64,000 bases of DNA from JAKAGZ01 sp964412105 (GTDB taxonomy: Bacteria > Bacteroidota > Ignavibacteria > Ignavibacteriales > Ignavibacteriaceae): the NCBI GenBank assembly GCA_964412105.1, contig CAYPNM010000001.1:76140-140139 (forward strand), read 5' to 3'. Numbering within the stretch: position 1 is the first letter of the stretch; the number at the start of each line of letters is the position of its first letter. Below the pieces are notes generated by a model, which was not told the DNA's origin, made no database searches, and worked only from the letters and a program-made list of their open reading frames with translations. Made by a program: the position numbers and the translations under genes. This document shows, piece by piece, positions 1-8,432 of the stretch.

Positions 1-529
1 AGGTTTGCCTACCTTCAAGTTTGGCGTAAATTCTTTCGTTAGATCTGACCCAATTTATGTTTTTTTTATAAAACTGAATTGCCTGCTTATGCTGGGGGTT
101 TCTATTTTGCAAAGTTTTTAATTTGTTGGCTAGAAAATTATAAAGGTTTTTTCCGTCATCAATTGCAATTACTCCGTTATCTTTAGGAAAAAGGAGACAA
201 ATTTCCTGTACATTTTGCTGAAGTAGCTGCTGACTTAAAATAATATTAAATGATTGGATTATTCTTTTTTCTTCATTTTCAGTTAAAGGTTCCTTAGAAA
301 TAATATTTTCAAGAAGCAATTCCAGTGAAGTAGTTGTTAAGTTTGCGATTCTCTCAGCCGAATCCTGCTGATACCATTTTTGTGTTTCATTTAGGAAATT
401 ATGAAGAGATGATTTTTGAATTGCAGACAGTAGCAACTGAAAAAAAATTAGTGCAATAAGCAAAACTGTCACGTGCCTGAATTCAAAGCGATATTTTCTA
501 AATTTATTTAATAGATCTTTTCCAATCAT
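1..529 (-). CDS. Membrane-anchored sensor-like protein, N-terminal part (truncated by window edge)
   Basis: The frame opens at an ATG (529) and runs off the window start, giving about 176 codons. The translation begins MIGKDLLNKFRKYRFEFR, then a hydrophobic stretch around residues 19-34 (VTVLLIALIFFQLLL) that looks like a single membrane anchor. A mostly helical, probably periplasmic region follows, rich in Gln, Asn, Leu and Glu. It starts 6 nt after the stop of the solute-binding protein gene at 536-1873, so the two are probably co-transcribed. The arrangement of anchor plus extracytoplasmic segment is what the start of a histidine kinase or similar receptor looks like, but no signalling domain is inside the window. 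The role is therefore inference; the existence of the gene is well supported by the open frame. Confidence 0.6.
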   Translation of the reverse strand, partial: MIGKDLLNKFRKYRFEFRHVTVLLIALIFFQLLLSAIQKSSLHNFLNETQKWYQQDSAERIANLTTTSLELLLENIISKEPLTENEEKRIIQSFNIILSQQLLQQNVQEICLLFPKDNGVIAIDDGKNLYNFLANKLKTLQNRNPQHKQAIQFYKKNINWVRSNERIYAKLEGRQT

Positions 530-535
530 AGAAAA

Positions 536-1873
536 TCATTTAATTAGTACTTTATTTGATTTTACCATTGATGTTATTTTATTTAAAGCTACATCGACCG
601 GAATTTCTTTCTTCAGAGCCTTTTTAACGTAAAAAGAAATTATATCGGAAATACGCGTATAGTCTTCAAGAAAGGGTCTGTGAACACCTGAGTCAAGCAA
701 TTTTTTCTTGAATATCAGATCGGGATATTTTTTAAGATAAGCTGAATCGTTGTAAAAGGTATTTAAAATGGGCAGATATGCTCCATTAACATATAGCATT
801 TCCTGAGCTTTTTTACTTGTGACAAACTTGAGGAATTCTGAAATTTCATTTTTTTTCTTCGAATATTTTGATACCATAATATTCCATCCGCCCAGAATTG
901 TTGTCGGAGGCAAATTTCGAAAGTGGGGTAAGGCTGCTTTAACAAGTAATTTATCTTTTGAAGTTGATTTATACAGGTTCTTTTTATCTTTTTCATAACT
1001 GGGCCAACCCCATAAAAATACCCCATTGTTTTCTATAAAGTATTTATAACTTGAAGCTTCATTAAAGTTTACAACTGATTCGGGTGAAATATGATAAACA
1101 TTGATAAAATCATATAAAAGTTTCAATGCTTTAAGTGCTATCGGGGTATTAAAATTGAAATTGTTATTTTTAAAATAATTCCTATCCTGTGAAAGTATTA
1201 AATCCATAAAGCTGACAACTAGTCCCTCATAGTCATCCGCAGGGAAAATGTAGAAAGGGTTAATATTTCTACTAAAATTTTTTGAAAGATTTAGGAATTC
1301 CTTCCAGGTTATGGAATTTATCAGTTTTGATTTAAGGGTATCGTAGCCGGGAAGTTTTCTCAAAAGATCACTTCTATAATACATCATGTTGACATCTATG
1401 TTGAGCGGAACAGCGAGCAATTTATTATCATAATAGCAGGTTGCAAGTGCATAGCGCAGAAAATTTTTCTTTTTAAATTCAGGCAAAAAATTAACGATTG
1501 GGGCTGACCATTTTGCAAACCTTGGAACCCAAATCTGATCTACTGCAAAAACATCTAATCTATCGCTGTTGCTCCTTAAAGTTCGCGCAAGCAATTCCTT
1601 CCGTTCGTTTGTGCTGAACTTTTTGAATGGGAGATCAATTGTAATTACTTTTATTTTGCCACTAAACTCTTTGTTAAATTCATCAATAACTTTTTGATGA
1701 GCGTAAGATATATCTGCAGCAAAATAAATTTTTATTGGTTCAGTACTCGATTCATACCGATTATGTTCGTTTATGTAAAAATAGATTGACAGAACCGCTA
1801 TTGCGAACAGAACTGTCCACAATGGGAAATTGGAAATATTGAAGACTTTTTTAAATCTAAATTTCAAAATCAC
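536..1873 (-). CDS. Extracellular solute-binding protein (ABC sugar-binding type), membrane-anchored
   Basis: This 445-residue protein has the layout of family 1 (maltose/sugar type) solute-binding proteins. It has an N-terminal hydrophobic segment (residues 17-33), an early strand PIKIYFAADISYAHQKVIDE, a middle region with LLAVPLNIDVNMMYYRSDLL (the usual 'own-name' lobe crossover), and near the C-terminus GGWNIMVSKYSKK followed by FLKFVTSKKAQEML. There is no lipobox, so it seems to be held by an uncleaved N-terminal helix rather than by lipid, which is less usual. No ABC permease or ATPase is adjacent in the window. The next gene (1-529) looks like a membrane sensor, so it may feed a signalling protein rather than a transporter; that is inference. 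The family assignment is firm and the ligand unknown. Confidence 0.8.
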   Translation of the reverse strand: MILKFRFKKVFNISNFPLWTVLFAIAVLSIYFYINEHNRYESSTEPIKIYFAADISYAHQKVIDEFNKEFSGKIKVITIDLPFKKFSTNERKELLARTLRSNSDRLDVFAVDQIWVPRFAKWSAPIVNFLPEFKKKNFLRYALATCYYDNKLLAVPLNIDVNMMYYRSDLLRKLPGYDTLKSKLINSITWKEFLNLSKNFSRNINPFYIFPADDYEGLVVSFMDLILSQDRNYFKNNNFNFNTPIALKALKLLYDFINVYHISPESVVNFNEASSYKYFIENNGVFLWGWPSYEKDKKNLYKSTSKDKLLVKAALPHFRNLPPTTILGGWNIMVSKYSKKKNEISEFLKFVTSKKAQEMLYVNGAYLPILNTFYNDSAYLKKYPDLIFKKKLLDSGVHRPFLEDYTRISDIISFYVKKALKKEIPVDVALNKITSMVKSNKVLIK

Positions 1874-2135
1874 CGCAAAATAGTTAATAGCCCCCTTGCC
1901 AACATATATTATTAAAATAATAATTTTAATTATTATTTATATAATAATATTAAAGCTCATAATACGTAATATTTGGGCAAAATTCGAAAAAGATCGATAT
2001 TCTTTCATGGTCTGATATTTGAGCCTATCAAATAATATGCTAGAAACTATCTATAACTTTACGTTAAAAACCTTTATACCTTAGTAGTAAAAATAATCCT
2101 TAGCCAAATAAATTCACTAAAAAAAGGAGATCAGT

Positions 2136-4676
2136 ATGCTAAAATTAAATTACTTAAAATTAAGCCGATTCATTTCTGTAATCGCACTGGTTACATTAAT
2201 ACCGGCTTTTTCACTTTTTGCTCAGAACGGAACTGTAAAAGGTAATGTTTCTGATACAAAAGGAGTTGCGATTCCCTACGCAAACGTTGTGTTAATGGGC
2301 ACAACTATGGGGGCTGCTGCAGATGTTAGCGGTAATTTTGTTATATCAAATGTTCCAGCAGGAAGTTACACATTGCGAGTAACAGTGATAGGCTATAAAC
2401 AAAGCAGCGCAAATATAACAGTAACAGCCGGTGGAACAACAACACATAATTTTTCATTATCACAGGATGTTCTCAATATGGAAAGTGTTGTAATTACAGG
2501 TACACCAGGCGGCATTGGTATAAAAAAGAAAGACGCTACATTTGCGATCACAACAATCTCTGGCAAGACTCTTGATCTTTTATCACCGCCAAGTACTGCG
2601 GCCGCATTAAGTCTCGTCCCAGGTGTTTGGTCTGAAAGTTCAGGTGGTGTTGCCGGTGCAAATATATTCGTAAGAGGTTTACCTTCATCCGGCGATGCAC
2701 CATTTGTTACTATGTCAATAAATGGCGCCCCAATTTACGGTACTGAGACTCTTTCATTCCTAGAACAAAGTAGTATATTCCGTATTGATGAGACAGTAGG
2801 GTCCACTGAAGCACTGCGCGGCGGGCCTAGCTCTGTTTACAATAATGGGGAAGCAGGATTAACCGTAAACTTTAATCTGAAACAAGGAACGGATCAAACA
2901 AAAGGAAGAGTTAAGTATACTACGTCTGATTATAATACGCAAAGATTTGATGCTGTATTGAGTGGTCCTCTTGGAAACAAGTTCTATTATATGGTTGGTG
3001 GATATGCCAGAACTTCCCCTGGCGTAAGAAGCGCTCAATTTAATGCAGAAAAGGGTGCACAATTTACTGGTGAATTAACAAAAGTTTTTGATAAAGGTGT
3101 TGTAAACGCTTTCGCTCGTTTTACAAACGATCATGGGCAATGGATATTACCTATGGCACTTGGAACCGGAAACGACCAGGGGACATTTGCACAGCTCGGC
3201 AATGCTACCCGTTACAGAGCTTTGAGAACAGGCATTAATGGTGATAGTACCCAGTTTGATTTTGCAGATGGTCGTGGATGGAAAGGAATAGTAAGTGGAT
3301 TAAATTTTAACTATGAATTAGGTGCAGGTTGGGCAGTACGTAATAACCTCTCTTATACAAACGGTGATGCAAACACTTTAGGATTTGTTCCTGACGGATC
3401 TCCATTTACCGCAACCAGTTTAATGTCATCATTGAATGTAAGTGCATTGCACACTAATGATGGTCAAACTGTTTCTTCCGGCTGGTTGCAGAATTATGGA
3501 TACTGGGTTGTATTAAAACATATTGAATCCATTACAAATGATGTAAGTTTAACTAATAATGAAATTGATAATCATAAAATTACTATTGGTGCTTTTCAGT
3601 CTTATTGGACATCAACTGATTTCTGGAATCTTGGCAATGATGTAACCGTGCTCAATGTTGCTAATGGAGGTATCATTACTGAAGCTCCGGTAGGAGCACC
3701 AGGATATACGATTAACGAAGCCGGCGATGCAAGAATGTCAGCTCTTTATGCAGGTGATTCCTGGCAGGTATCAGATCAGGTTAGGTTAGATTATGGTGCA
3801 CGCTATGATTTCTTTAATCTTAACTATACTTTCGATGGTGGCGGGACATTCCCCGATGGAATTCCTGATCTTGCTGCAAAACTTGATGGACACGATTGGG
3901 CAGGAACTTTCGCTATTAACTATGCTTTTGATGAAAGTACGAGTATATTTGCCCGTGCTTCAAAAGGATCTCTATTTCCCAATTTTGACGATGTCAGAAG
4001 TAATGTTTATAACTTAAAAAGCGGAACTGTAAACAAAGATACGAGTGGTAATATAGTAGGTGTTGATGCTACAGTTGAGCCAAATAAATTTAATCAATTT
4101 GAAGGTGGAATTAAGTTAGATCAGGGAGTTTACAGTTTATTCATTACCGGCTTCTGGAATACAGTGCAACAATTTGACGGAGACGTATTGTCTAGCAGAG
4201 CAAATGCATTATTAGAAACAAGAACATTTGGAGCTGAAATTGACGGGGGATTGAGAGTGGAAGGTTTCCAGTTAAACGGAATAGCAACTTTTCAAAGCGG
4301 TAAAATAACAGATGCTCCCCTTGCACCAAATACAGTTGGAAACAAAATATGGCGCCAGCCGTCTTTCCAATTCCGCCTTGCACCAAGCTATGATTTTGCA
4401 TTAAGTAATAATGTCTCAGCATCAATATTTGGATCACTCAAATATGTTGGTAAGCGCTGGAATGACAGAACTAATGCATATCAACTTGATGCATTTACAA
4501 AAATTGATCTTGGTGTTTCTGTAGCTACAGCCAGTGGAATTACATTTAATGTTTATGGCGATAACATTAATAACTCTCATGGATTAACTGAAGGTGATCC
4601 ACGCAGCTCAACTGCACCAAACGGACGTCCTATCTTTGGTCGCTCTGTTAAATTCTCAGTTGCGGTTGATTTCTAG
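2136..4676 (+). CDS. TonB-dependent outer-membrane receptor with CarboxypepD_reg-like N-terminal domain
   Basis: This 846-residue protein begins with a signal peptide ending near SLFAQ (about residue 29). A carboxypeptidase regulatory-like beta-sandwich follows (about 32-115; GNVSDTKGVAIPYANVVL, DVSGNFVISNVPAGSYTLRV). Next come a TonB-box-like segment (ESVVITGT), a plug domain (about 130-255; VPGVWSESSG, FVRGLPSSGD, EALRGGPSSVYNNGEAG), and a 22-strand-type barrel ending in the aromatic terminus SVAVDF. It imports an unknown ligand across the outer membrane using TonB energy. No SusD gene is adjacent, so it does not look like a complete polysaccharide-utilisation pair. A strong ribosome-binding site (AAAAGGAGAT) precedes the ATG, and an intrinsic terminator follows at 4701-4730, so it is probably monocistronic. 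Confidence 0.93.
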   Translation: MLKLNYLKLSRFISVIALVTLIPAFSLFAQNGTVKGNVSDTKGVAIPYANVVLMGTTMGAAADVSGNFVISNVPAGSYTLRVTVIGYKQSSANITVTAGGTTTHNFSLSQDVLNMESVVITGTPGGIGIKKKDATFAITTISGKTLDLLSPPSTAAALSLVPGVWSESSGGVAGANIFVRGLPSSGDAPFVTMSINGAPIYGTETLSFLEQSSIFRIDETVGSTEALRGGPSSVYNNGEAGLTVNFNLKQGTDQTKGRVKYTTSDYNTQRFDAVLSGPLGNKFYYMVGGYARTSPGVRSAQFNAEKGAQFTGELTKVFDKGVVNAFARFTNDHGQWILPMALGTGNDQGTFAQLGNATRYRALRTGINGDSTQFDFADGRGWKGIVSGLNFNYELGAGWAVRNNLSYTNGDANTLGFVPDGSPFTATSLMSSLNVSALHTNDGQTVSSGWLQNYGYWVVLKHIESITNDVSLTNNEIDNHKITIGAFQSYWTSTDFWNLGNDVTVLNVANGGIITEAPVGAPGYTINEAGDARMSALYAGDSWQVSDQVRLDYGARYDFFNLNYTFDGGGTFPDGIPDLAAKLDGHDWAGTFAINYAFDESTSIFARASKGSLFPNFDDVRSNVYNLKSGTVNKDTSGNIVGVDATVEPNKFNQFEGGIKLDQGVYSLFITGFWNTVQQFDGDVLSSRANALLETRTFGAEIDGGLRVEGFQLNGIATFQSGKITDAPLAPNTVGNKIWRQPSFQFRLAPSYDFALSNNVSASIFGSLKYVGKRWNDRTNAYQLDAFTKIDLGVSVATASGITFNVYGDNINNSHGLTEGDPRSSTAPNGRPIFGRSVKFSVAVDF

Positions 4677-4700
4677 GTTAATTTTAATTTTGTTTATAAA

Positions 4701-4730
4701 AACCCGGTATGAAAATGCCGGGTTTTTTTG
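4701..4730 (+). terminator. Intrinsic terminator after the TonB receptor gene
   Basis: A 9-bp stem (AACCCGGTA/TGCCGGGTT with one G-T pair, loop TGAAAA) is followed immediately by a run of seven T residues. It lies 24 nt after the receptor stop codon. Confidence 0.9.
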
Positions 4731-4889
4731 TTCCAAAATAGTCTATTCTTACAAATTATTGTCTGCTAAATAGGAATTTAATTTATTGATTGAATAAAAG
4801 ACATTTCTATCTCTATTGGGCAGAAATAAGCCTATTGATTTTAAATTACTGATTACAGGTAGTCACTTTCCATTTGTCCTAATTAATAA

Positions 4890-4923
4890 TTTGTTAATCT
4901 TCGTTTTATGCTGCCTATCTTTT
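4890..4923 (+). promoter_or_regulatory. Candidate Bacteroidota-type promoter for the PP2C phosphatase gene
   Basis: TTTG (4890-4893) and TATCTTTT (4916-4923) are separated by 22 bp. This resembles the Bacteroidota consensus TTTG-N~19-TAnnTTTG with one mismatch and a slightly long spacer. It lies 40 bp upstream of the start. The match is by eye only. Confidence 0.25.
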
Positions 4924-4962
4924 TAATTATTATCTTAGTAATTCAAAATTTAAGGATATTAT

Positions 4963-5859
4963 ATGCAATTGATAAGTGGTGTTAATGAAATAGATAATTT
5001 TCAAAAGATAGCTAGAAATATAAAACCTCACCCTGGAGAAATCCCATCAGTGCATGGGCTTGATATTTATGGAGAAACGATATCTTTGCTCGGCGAAGTT
5101 TGCGGGGATCATATAATTTACGTTGATTTTTCAAAAAGATTTAACCTAGATGAAAGGATCAAGCATGCGGAACTTATTAACAATTTGGAAGTCAGTAATA
5201 AACTAAAAGAGTTGAAGAATAAATCCGGAATTTTGCTTGCTGATGTAAGTGGTCACAGCATTACCGACGCACTTTTAAATGCAATGCTTCACCAGGCTTT
5301 TCTTGTAGGTGCCAGTTATGAACTTTCAAGCTATGGCAACATTACAGTTGATCTTTTTGAAACTATTAATCAGAGATTTTATCAATCATCCAGCATTGAT
5401 AAATTCATAACTATGATATATGGTGAAATACAAAATAACGGTGATTTCAGGTTTATATCTGCGGGACATCCACTTCCTTTGATATTCTCCAATGAATTTA
5501 ATAGAATAGTAAATATTGATAATCTTAATCTCATAAATTTTCCTCCTATTGGTACCCTGCCTTCTGAATCGGATATTGATGGTAAGAATGCGAAAGATGT
5601 TTTGGGTTATAAACAAAGATATGCAGTAAATACGCTTAATGTTATGGGCTATGGCGATATTTTAATTCTTTACACGGATGGTTTTACGGAACAGCAGAGC
5701 GGCGATTTAAACTATACAGTTGACAGGCTTGAAAAGCAATTAATTGCAACAAAGCACCTTTCAGCCAAAGAAATCTTTTTAGGTGTCAAATCTGATTTTA
5801 TGAACTACTGTGTTTCTCCAGATGACGATGCGACAATGATTTTGATAAAGAAGATCTAG
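4963..5859 (+). CDS. SpoIIE/RsbU-type PP2C serine phosphatase
   Basis: This 298-residue protein is a stand-alone PPM-type phosphatase domain of the SpoIIE/RsbU class, which dephosphorylates serine or threonine residues, classically on anti-anti-sigma factors. The metal-binding motifs are present in order: GD at 48-49, LLADVSGHS at 91-99, SAGHPLPL near 170, ILYTDGFTE near 230, and DDDATMILI at the C-terminus. There is no N-terminal sensor (PAS, GAF, HAMP) and no membrane segment, so it is cytoplasmic. No STAS protein or anti-sigma kinase is in the window, so its partner is unknown. It stands alone between the TonB receptor and a convergent cytochrome c gene. Confidence 0.85.
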   Translation: MQLISGVNEIDNFQKIARNIKPHPGEIPSVHGLDIYGETISLLGEVCGDHIIYVDFSKRFNLDERIKHAELINNLEVSNKLKELKNKSGILLADVSGHSITDALLNAMLHQAFLVGASYELSSYGNITVDLFETINQRFYQSSSIDKFITMIYGEIQNNGDFRFISAGHPLPLIFSNEFNRIVNIDNLNLINFPPIGTLPSESDIDGKNAKDVLGYKQRYAVNTLNVMGYGDILILYTDGFTEQQSGDLNYTVDRLEKQLIATKHLSAKEIFLGVKSDFMNYCVSPDDDATMILIKKI

Positions 5860-5876
5860 TAATTTTTAGATTTAAT

Positions 5877-6464
5877 TCATTTAGTTAAGGTTCTTATATA
5901 AGTAACTAAAGCCCAACGCTGATCTTTAGTCAGCGTATTTTTAAATGCGGGCATCGGTAATTTGCCTGTTGTTATTTCCCAGAAAATTGCGCCGTCAGAC
6001 TGGGCTTGAACTCTAGAAGAAGTCAGATCAGCTGGCTTGGGATGAAGTGATACCGCAACAGGTCCGTTCCCATCTCCATCTATTCCGTGACAAGTATAAC
6101 ATTGTTTCTGAAAGATTTCTTTACCTTCCCTGGTTGCCTTAACTATATCTTTTAAAGGATTAACTAAATTATCTGCGTCAGACGGAATTGTCCAATTATT
6201 ATTTGATTTTTTTCTATTGTTATTTTTCCATCCCATCATATTTCCAGACATCATCATTCCACCCATCATGCCTCGTGACATCATACCTTTACCCATCATT
6301 CCAGTATTATTATTTGATTGTGTCGTATCTAATACAGCAGGAGTAATGTTTGTACCACTGTTAAAGCTATATGAGTAAGAATGAAAGAATCCAAACGCCA
6401 AAACTACAAATAGACCGATACTTATAGTTAAAACTAACGACATTAAATTTTTTTTTTGTTTCAT
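5877..6464 (-). CDS. Membrane-anchored cytochrome c with Met-rich linker
   Basis: This 195-residue protein has an N-terminal membrane anchor or signal (about residues 9-28). A Met/Gly-rich linker follows (56-78; repeats of GMM such as GKGMMSRGMMGGMMM), then an Asn-rich spacer (81-90). A class I cytochrome c domain comes last (about 108-195), with haem site CYTCH at 122-126 and a likely axial Met171 in KLPMPAF. It should carry electrons on the outer face of the cytoplasmic membrane. The linker resembles soft-metal (copper or silver) binding Met motifs, so a role in copper delivery or sensing is possible but not shown. It is convergent with the phosphatase gene (17 bp between ends) and has no respiratory complex gene beside it. 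Confidence 0.85.
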   Translation of the reverse strand: MKQKKNLMSLVLTISIGLFVVLAFGFFHSYSYSFNSGTNITPAVLDTTQSNNNTGMMGKGMMSRGMMGGMMMSGNMMGWKNNNRKKSNNNWTIPSDADNLVNPLKDIVKATREGKEIFQKQCYTCHGIDGDGNGPVAVSLHPKPADLTSSRVQAQSDGAIFWEITTGKLPMPAFKNTLTKDQRWALVTYIRTLTK

Positions 6465-6920
6465 TCTCTATATCCTATTAGACATCATAAATCCAATTTA
6501 AGATTTACAACCCTATGAATTAACGACTTTATATGTAATAAACGTACGTACTTAAAGTGTTGAAATCATTACATCTTTTTGCGAATCTTTTATAAATTTA
6601 TGCTTAATCAGCTTTCTATAGAGTGTTTTAGATAGTTCTGGAATTCATATTGAAATTTTAATTTATTCATCTAGTAAGCTTATTTTCTATCGTCTTGTTA
6701 ATTCTCATATTTCTGTTAAATATTGCTTATTTCTTATTAACTTATCCTGAGTGTAATAAATAAGGAAAAACAGCATTCCCAGGCAGGCCTTTTCTTGTTC
6801 AAAACGCAGTAAAAGCAAGACATTTTCCCACTGCACGATTGTCTTGTTTTTAACTGAAGCAATAAATTACCTTAAAGTGCAGGTTCAGTTTTACTGATTT
6901 GTAATACGTAGAAATGAAAA
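6465..6920. other. Intergenic region upstream of the cytochrome gene, no gene seen
   Basis: This stretch of about 455 bp lies between the cytochrome start and the tRNA-Lys terminator. It holds no convincing open frame on either strand and presumably contains the cytochrome promoter on the minus strand. Confidence 0.5.
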
Positions 6921-6945
6921 ATGCGAAAACAAATTGTTTTCGCAT
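6921..6945 (-). terminator. Intrinsic terminator of the tRNA-Lys transcript
   Basis: A perfect 10-bp inverted repeat (ATGCGAAAAC/GTTTTCGCAT, 5-nt loop) starts 6 bp after the tRNA 3' end. On the minus strand it is followed by TTTTCATTTC. Confidence 0.75.
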
Positions 6946-6950
6946 ATCAG

Positions 6951-7023
6951 TGCACCCTACCGGGCTCGAACCGGTGACCTGCTGATTAAGAGTCAGATGC
7001 TCTACCAACTGAGCTAAGGGTGC
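6951..7023 (-). tRNA. tRNA-Lys (anticodon CTT)
   Basis: Read on the minus strand, the 73 nt fold as a cloverleaf. The acceptor stem is GCACCCT/AGGGTGC, the D arm is GCTC-AGTTGGTA-GAGC, the anticodon loop is CTCTTAA with CTT in the decoding positions, and the T arm is CCGG-TTCGAGC-CCGG. The discriminator base is A. The 3' CCA is not encoded, so it must be added enzymatically. The outer pair of the anticodon stem appears mismatched (T-C). It reads AAG and probably AAA codons for lysine. Confidence 0.95.
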
Positions 7024-7116
7024 GCCGCAAAATTAAGGATTTTTGACCCGCTTTCAAAACTCTTTTGCTTCGTTTTGAGCTAATTTTTAATAAATTCTTA
7101 ATTTTAGTTTAGTAAT

Positions 7117-7410
7117 TTGATAGACAATATTTTATTGGTTATTAATTATTGGAAATTAAATTTGGATAATTTTATCGGGTTTATAGCAGCTTTTTGCACG
7201 ACTGTTTCTTTTATCCCTCAGGCTATTAAAGTCTATAAGACAAAAAAGACTAATGATATAAGTCTGGGCATGTTTATTCTTATGTCAACCGGAGTTGCAT
7301 TATGGATTGCTTATGGCTTTTTAATTGCGTCAGCACCAGTCATAATTGCTAATGTTGTCACATTAATGTTAGCCGCTTATATACTTGTAATGAAGGTTAA
7401 ACTTGAATAG
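7117..7410 (+). CDS. SemiSWEET-type sugar transporter (PQ-loop half-transporter)
   Basis: This protein of up to 97 residues is a three-helix bundle with the PQ-loop motif in helix 1 (SFIPQAIKVYKTK, Pro34-Gln35). Helix 2 is SLGMFILMSTGVALWIAYG and helix 3 is PVIIANVVTLMLAAYIL, the pattern of bacterial SemiSWEETs, which dimerise to move sugars down their gradient. The open frame begins at a TTG (7117) with no visible ribosome-binding site. A second TTG at 7162 would give an 82-residue protein starting LDNFIGFIAAF, close to the usual family N-terminus, and is equally likely. It stands alone, converging with the MoxR gene 5 bp away. The substrate cannot be read from the sequence. Confidence 0.85.
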   Translation: MIDNILLVINYWKLNLDNFIGFIAAFCTTVSFIPQAIKVYKTKKTNDISLGMFILMSTGVALWIAYGFLIASAPVIIANVVTLMLAAYILVMKVKLE

Positions 7411-7415
7411 ATAAA

Positions 7416-8411
7416 TTAGCCGGCAATTAATTTCTTTATAACTTCAATAGAAGAAATTCCCTCAGCTTCTGCATTGAAATTTGTTATTATTCTATGCCTA
7501 AGAACTGGAATCATTGCAGACTTAATATCATCAATATTTGGAGTAAACCTGCCTTGAGTTATTGCACGTGTTTTGGCGGCCAGTAATAAATATTGAGAAG
7601 CTCTCGGTCCGGCTCCCCAACTTATCCAGTGTTTTATGAATTCTGGAGAATTGTTATTTGTTGGTCTTGTTCTGCTAACTATTTCAACTGCGAATTTAAT
7701 AACATTTTCTGCAATCGGTACTTTTCTAACCAGATCCTGAAAATTAATTATTTCTTTAGCATTTATAACCTTATTTAAAGTGGGCTTGTATTCGCTTGTT
7801 GTAGATTCGGCAATTTTCATTTCATCAGTAAATGAAGGATAATCGAGCCAAAGATTAAACATGAACCTATCAAGCTGTGCTTCTGGAAGGGGATAAGTAC
7901 CCTCCTGTTCGATCGGGTTTTGGGTTGCCAGTACAAAAAACGGTTCGGATAATGTTGAAGTAACTCCGGCGGTTGTGACCCTGTGTTCCTGCATTGCCTC
8001 AAGGAGTGCAGATTGTGTTTTAGGGGGTGTTCTATTTATTTCATCAGCGAGAATAACATTCGCGAATATTGGACCAGGAATAAAACGAAAATTTCTTTTT
8101 TTACTTACTGGATCTTCTTCCACCAGTTCAGTTCCGGTGATATCACTCGGCATAAGATCCGGAGTGAATTGAATTCGGCTGAATTTAAGATCAACTACTT
8201 CAGCAAGAGTTTTAATAAGCAATGTTTTAGCCAAACCTGGAACGCCAACAAGGAGACAGTGTCCGCGAGATAACAAGGAAATCAGGAGCTGATCAATAAT
8301 TTCTTCCTGTCCGATAATAACTTTTGCTATTTCAGCTTTAATATTTTTTATAGCGTCATTGAGATGTTCTACAAGCTTTACATCATTTTTAAGATTTTCA
8401 TCAGCTTTCAA
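7416..8411 (-). CDS. MoxR-family AAA+ ATPase
   Basis: This 331-residue protein is an AAA_3 (MoxR) ATPase. It has Walker A GVPGLAKT (56-63), Walker B VILADEINR (119-127), the family signature ATQNPIEQEGTYPLPEAQLD after sensor 1, and a C-terminal lid with WISWGAGPRASQ. MoxR proteins act as chaperones that mature or activate client proteins, commonly paired with DUF58 and von Willebrand A proteins. No such partner follows here. Instead it is the last gene of the foldase run, 21 bp after the SurA-like gene, so a link with envelope protein maturation is suggested by position only. Confidence 0.92.
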   Translation of the reverse strand: MKADENLKNDVKLVEHLNDAIKNIKAEIAKVIIGQEEIIDQLLISLLSRGHCLLVGVPGLAKTLLIKTLAEVVDLKFSRIQFTPDLMPSDITGTELVEEDPVSKKRNFRFIPGPIFANVILADEINRTPPKTQSALLEAMQEHRVTTAGVTSTLSEPFFVLATQNPIEQEGTYPLPEAQLDRFMFNLWLDYPSFTDEMKIAESTTSEYKPTLNKVINAKEIINFQDLVRKVPIAENVIKFAVEIVSRTRPTNNNSPEFIKHWISWGAGPRASQYLLLAAKTRAITQGRFTPNIDDIKSAMIPVLRHRIITNFNAEAEGISSIEVIKKLIAG

Positions 8412-8432
8412 ACTTAATTCCCTTATTAATTT

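Noticed and set aside
2136..5859. A SusC/SusD polysaccharide-utilisation locus around the TonB receptor
   Set aside because: No SusD-like gene or glycosidase follows; the next gene is a PP2C phosphatase after a terminator.
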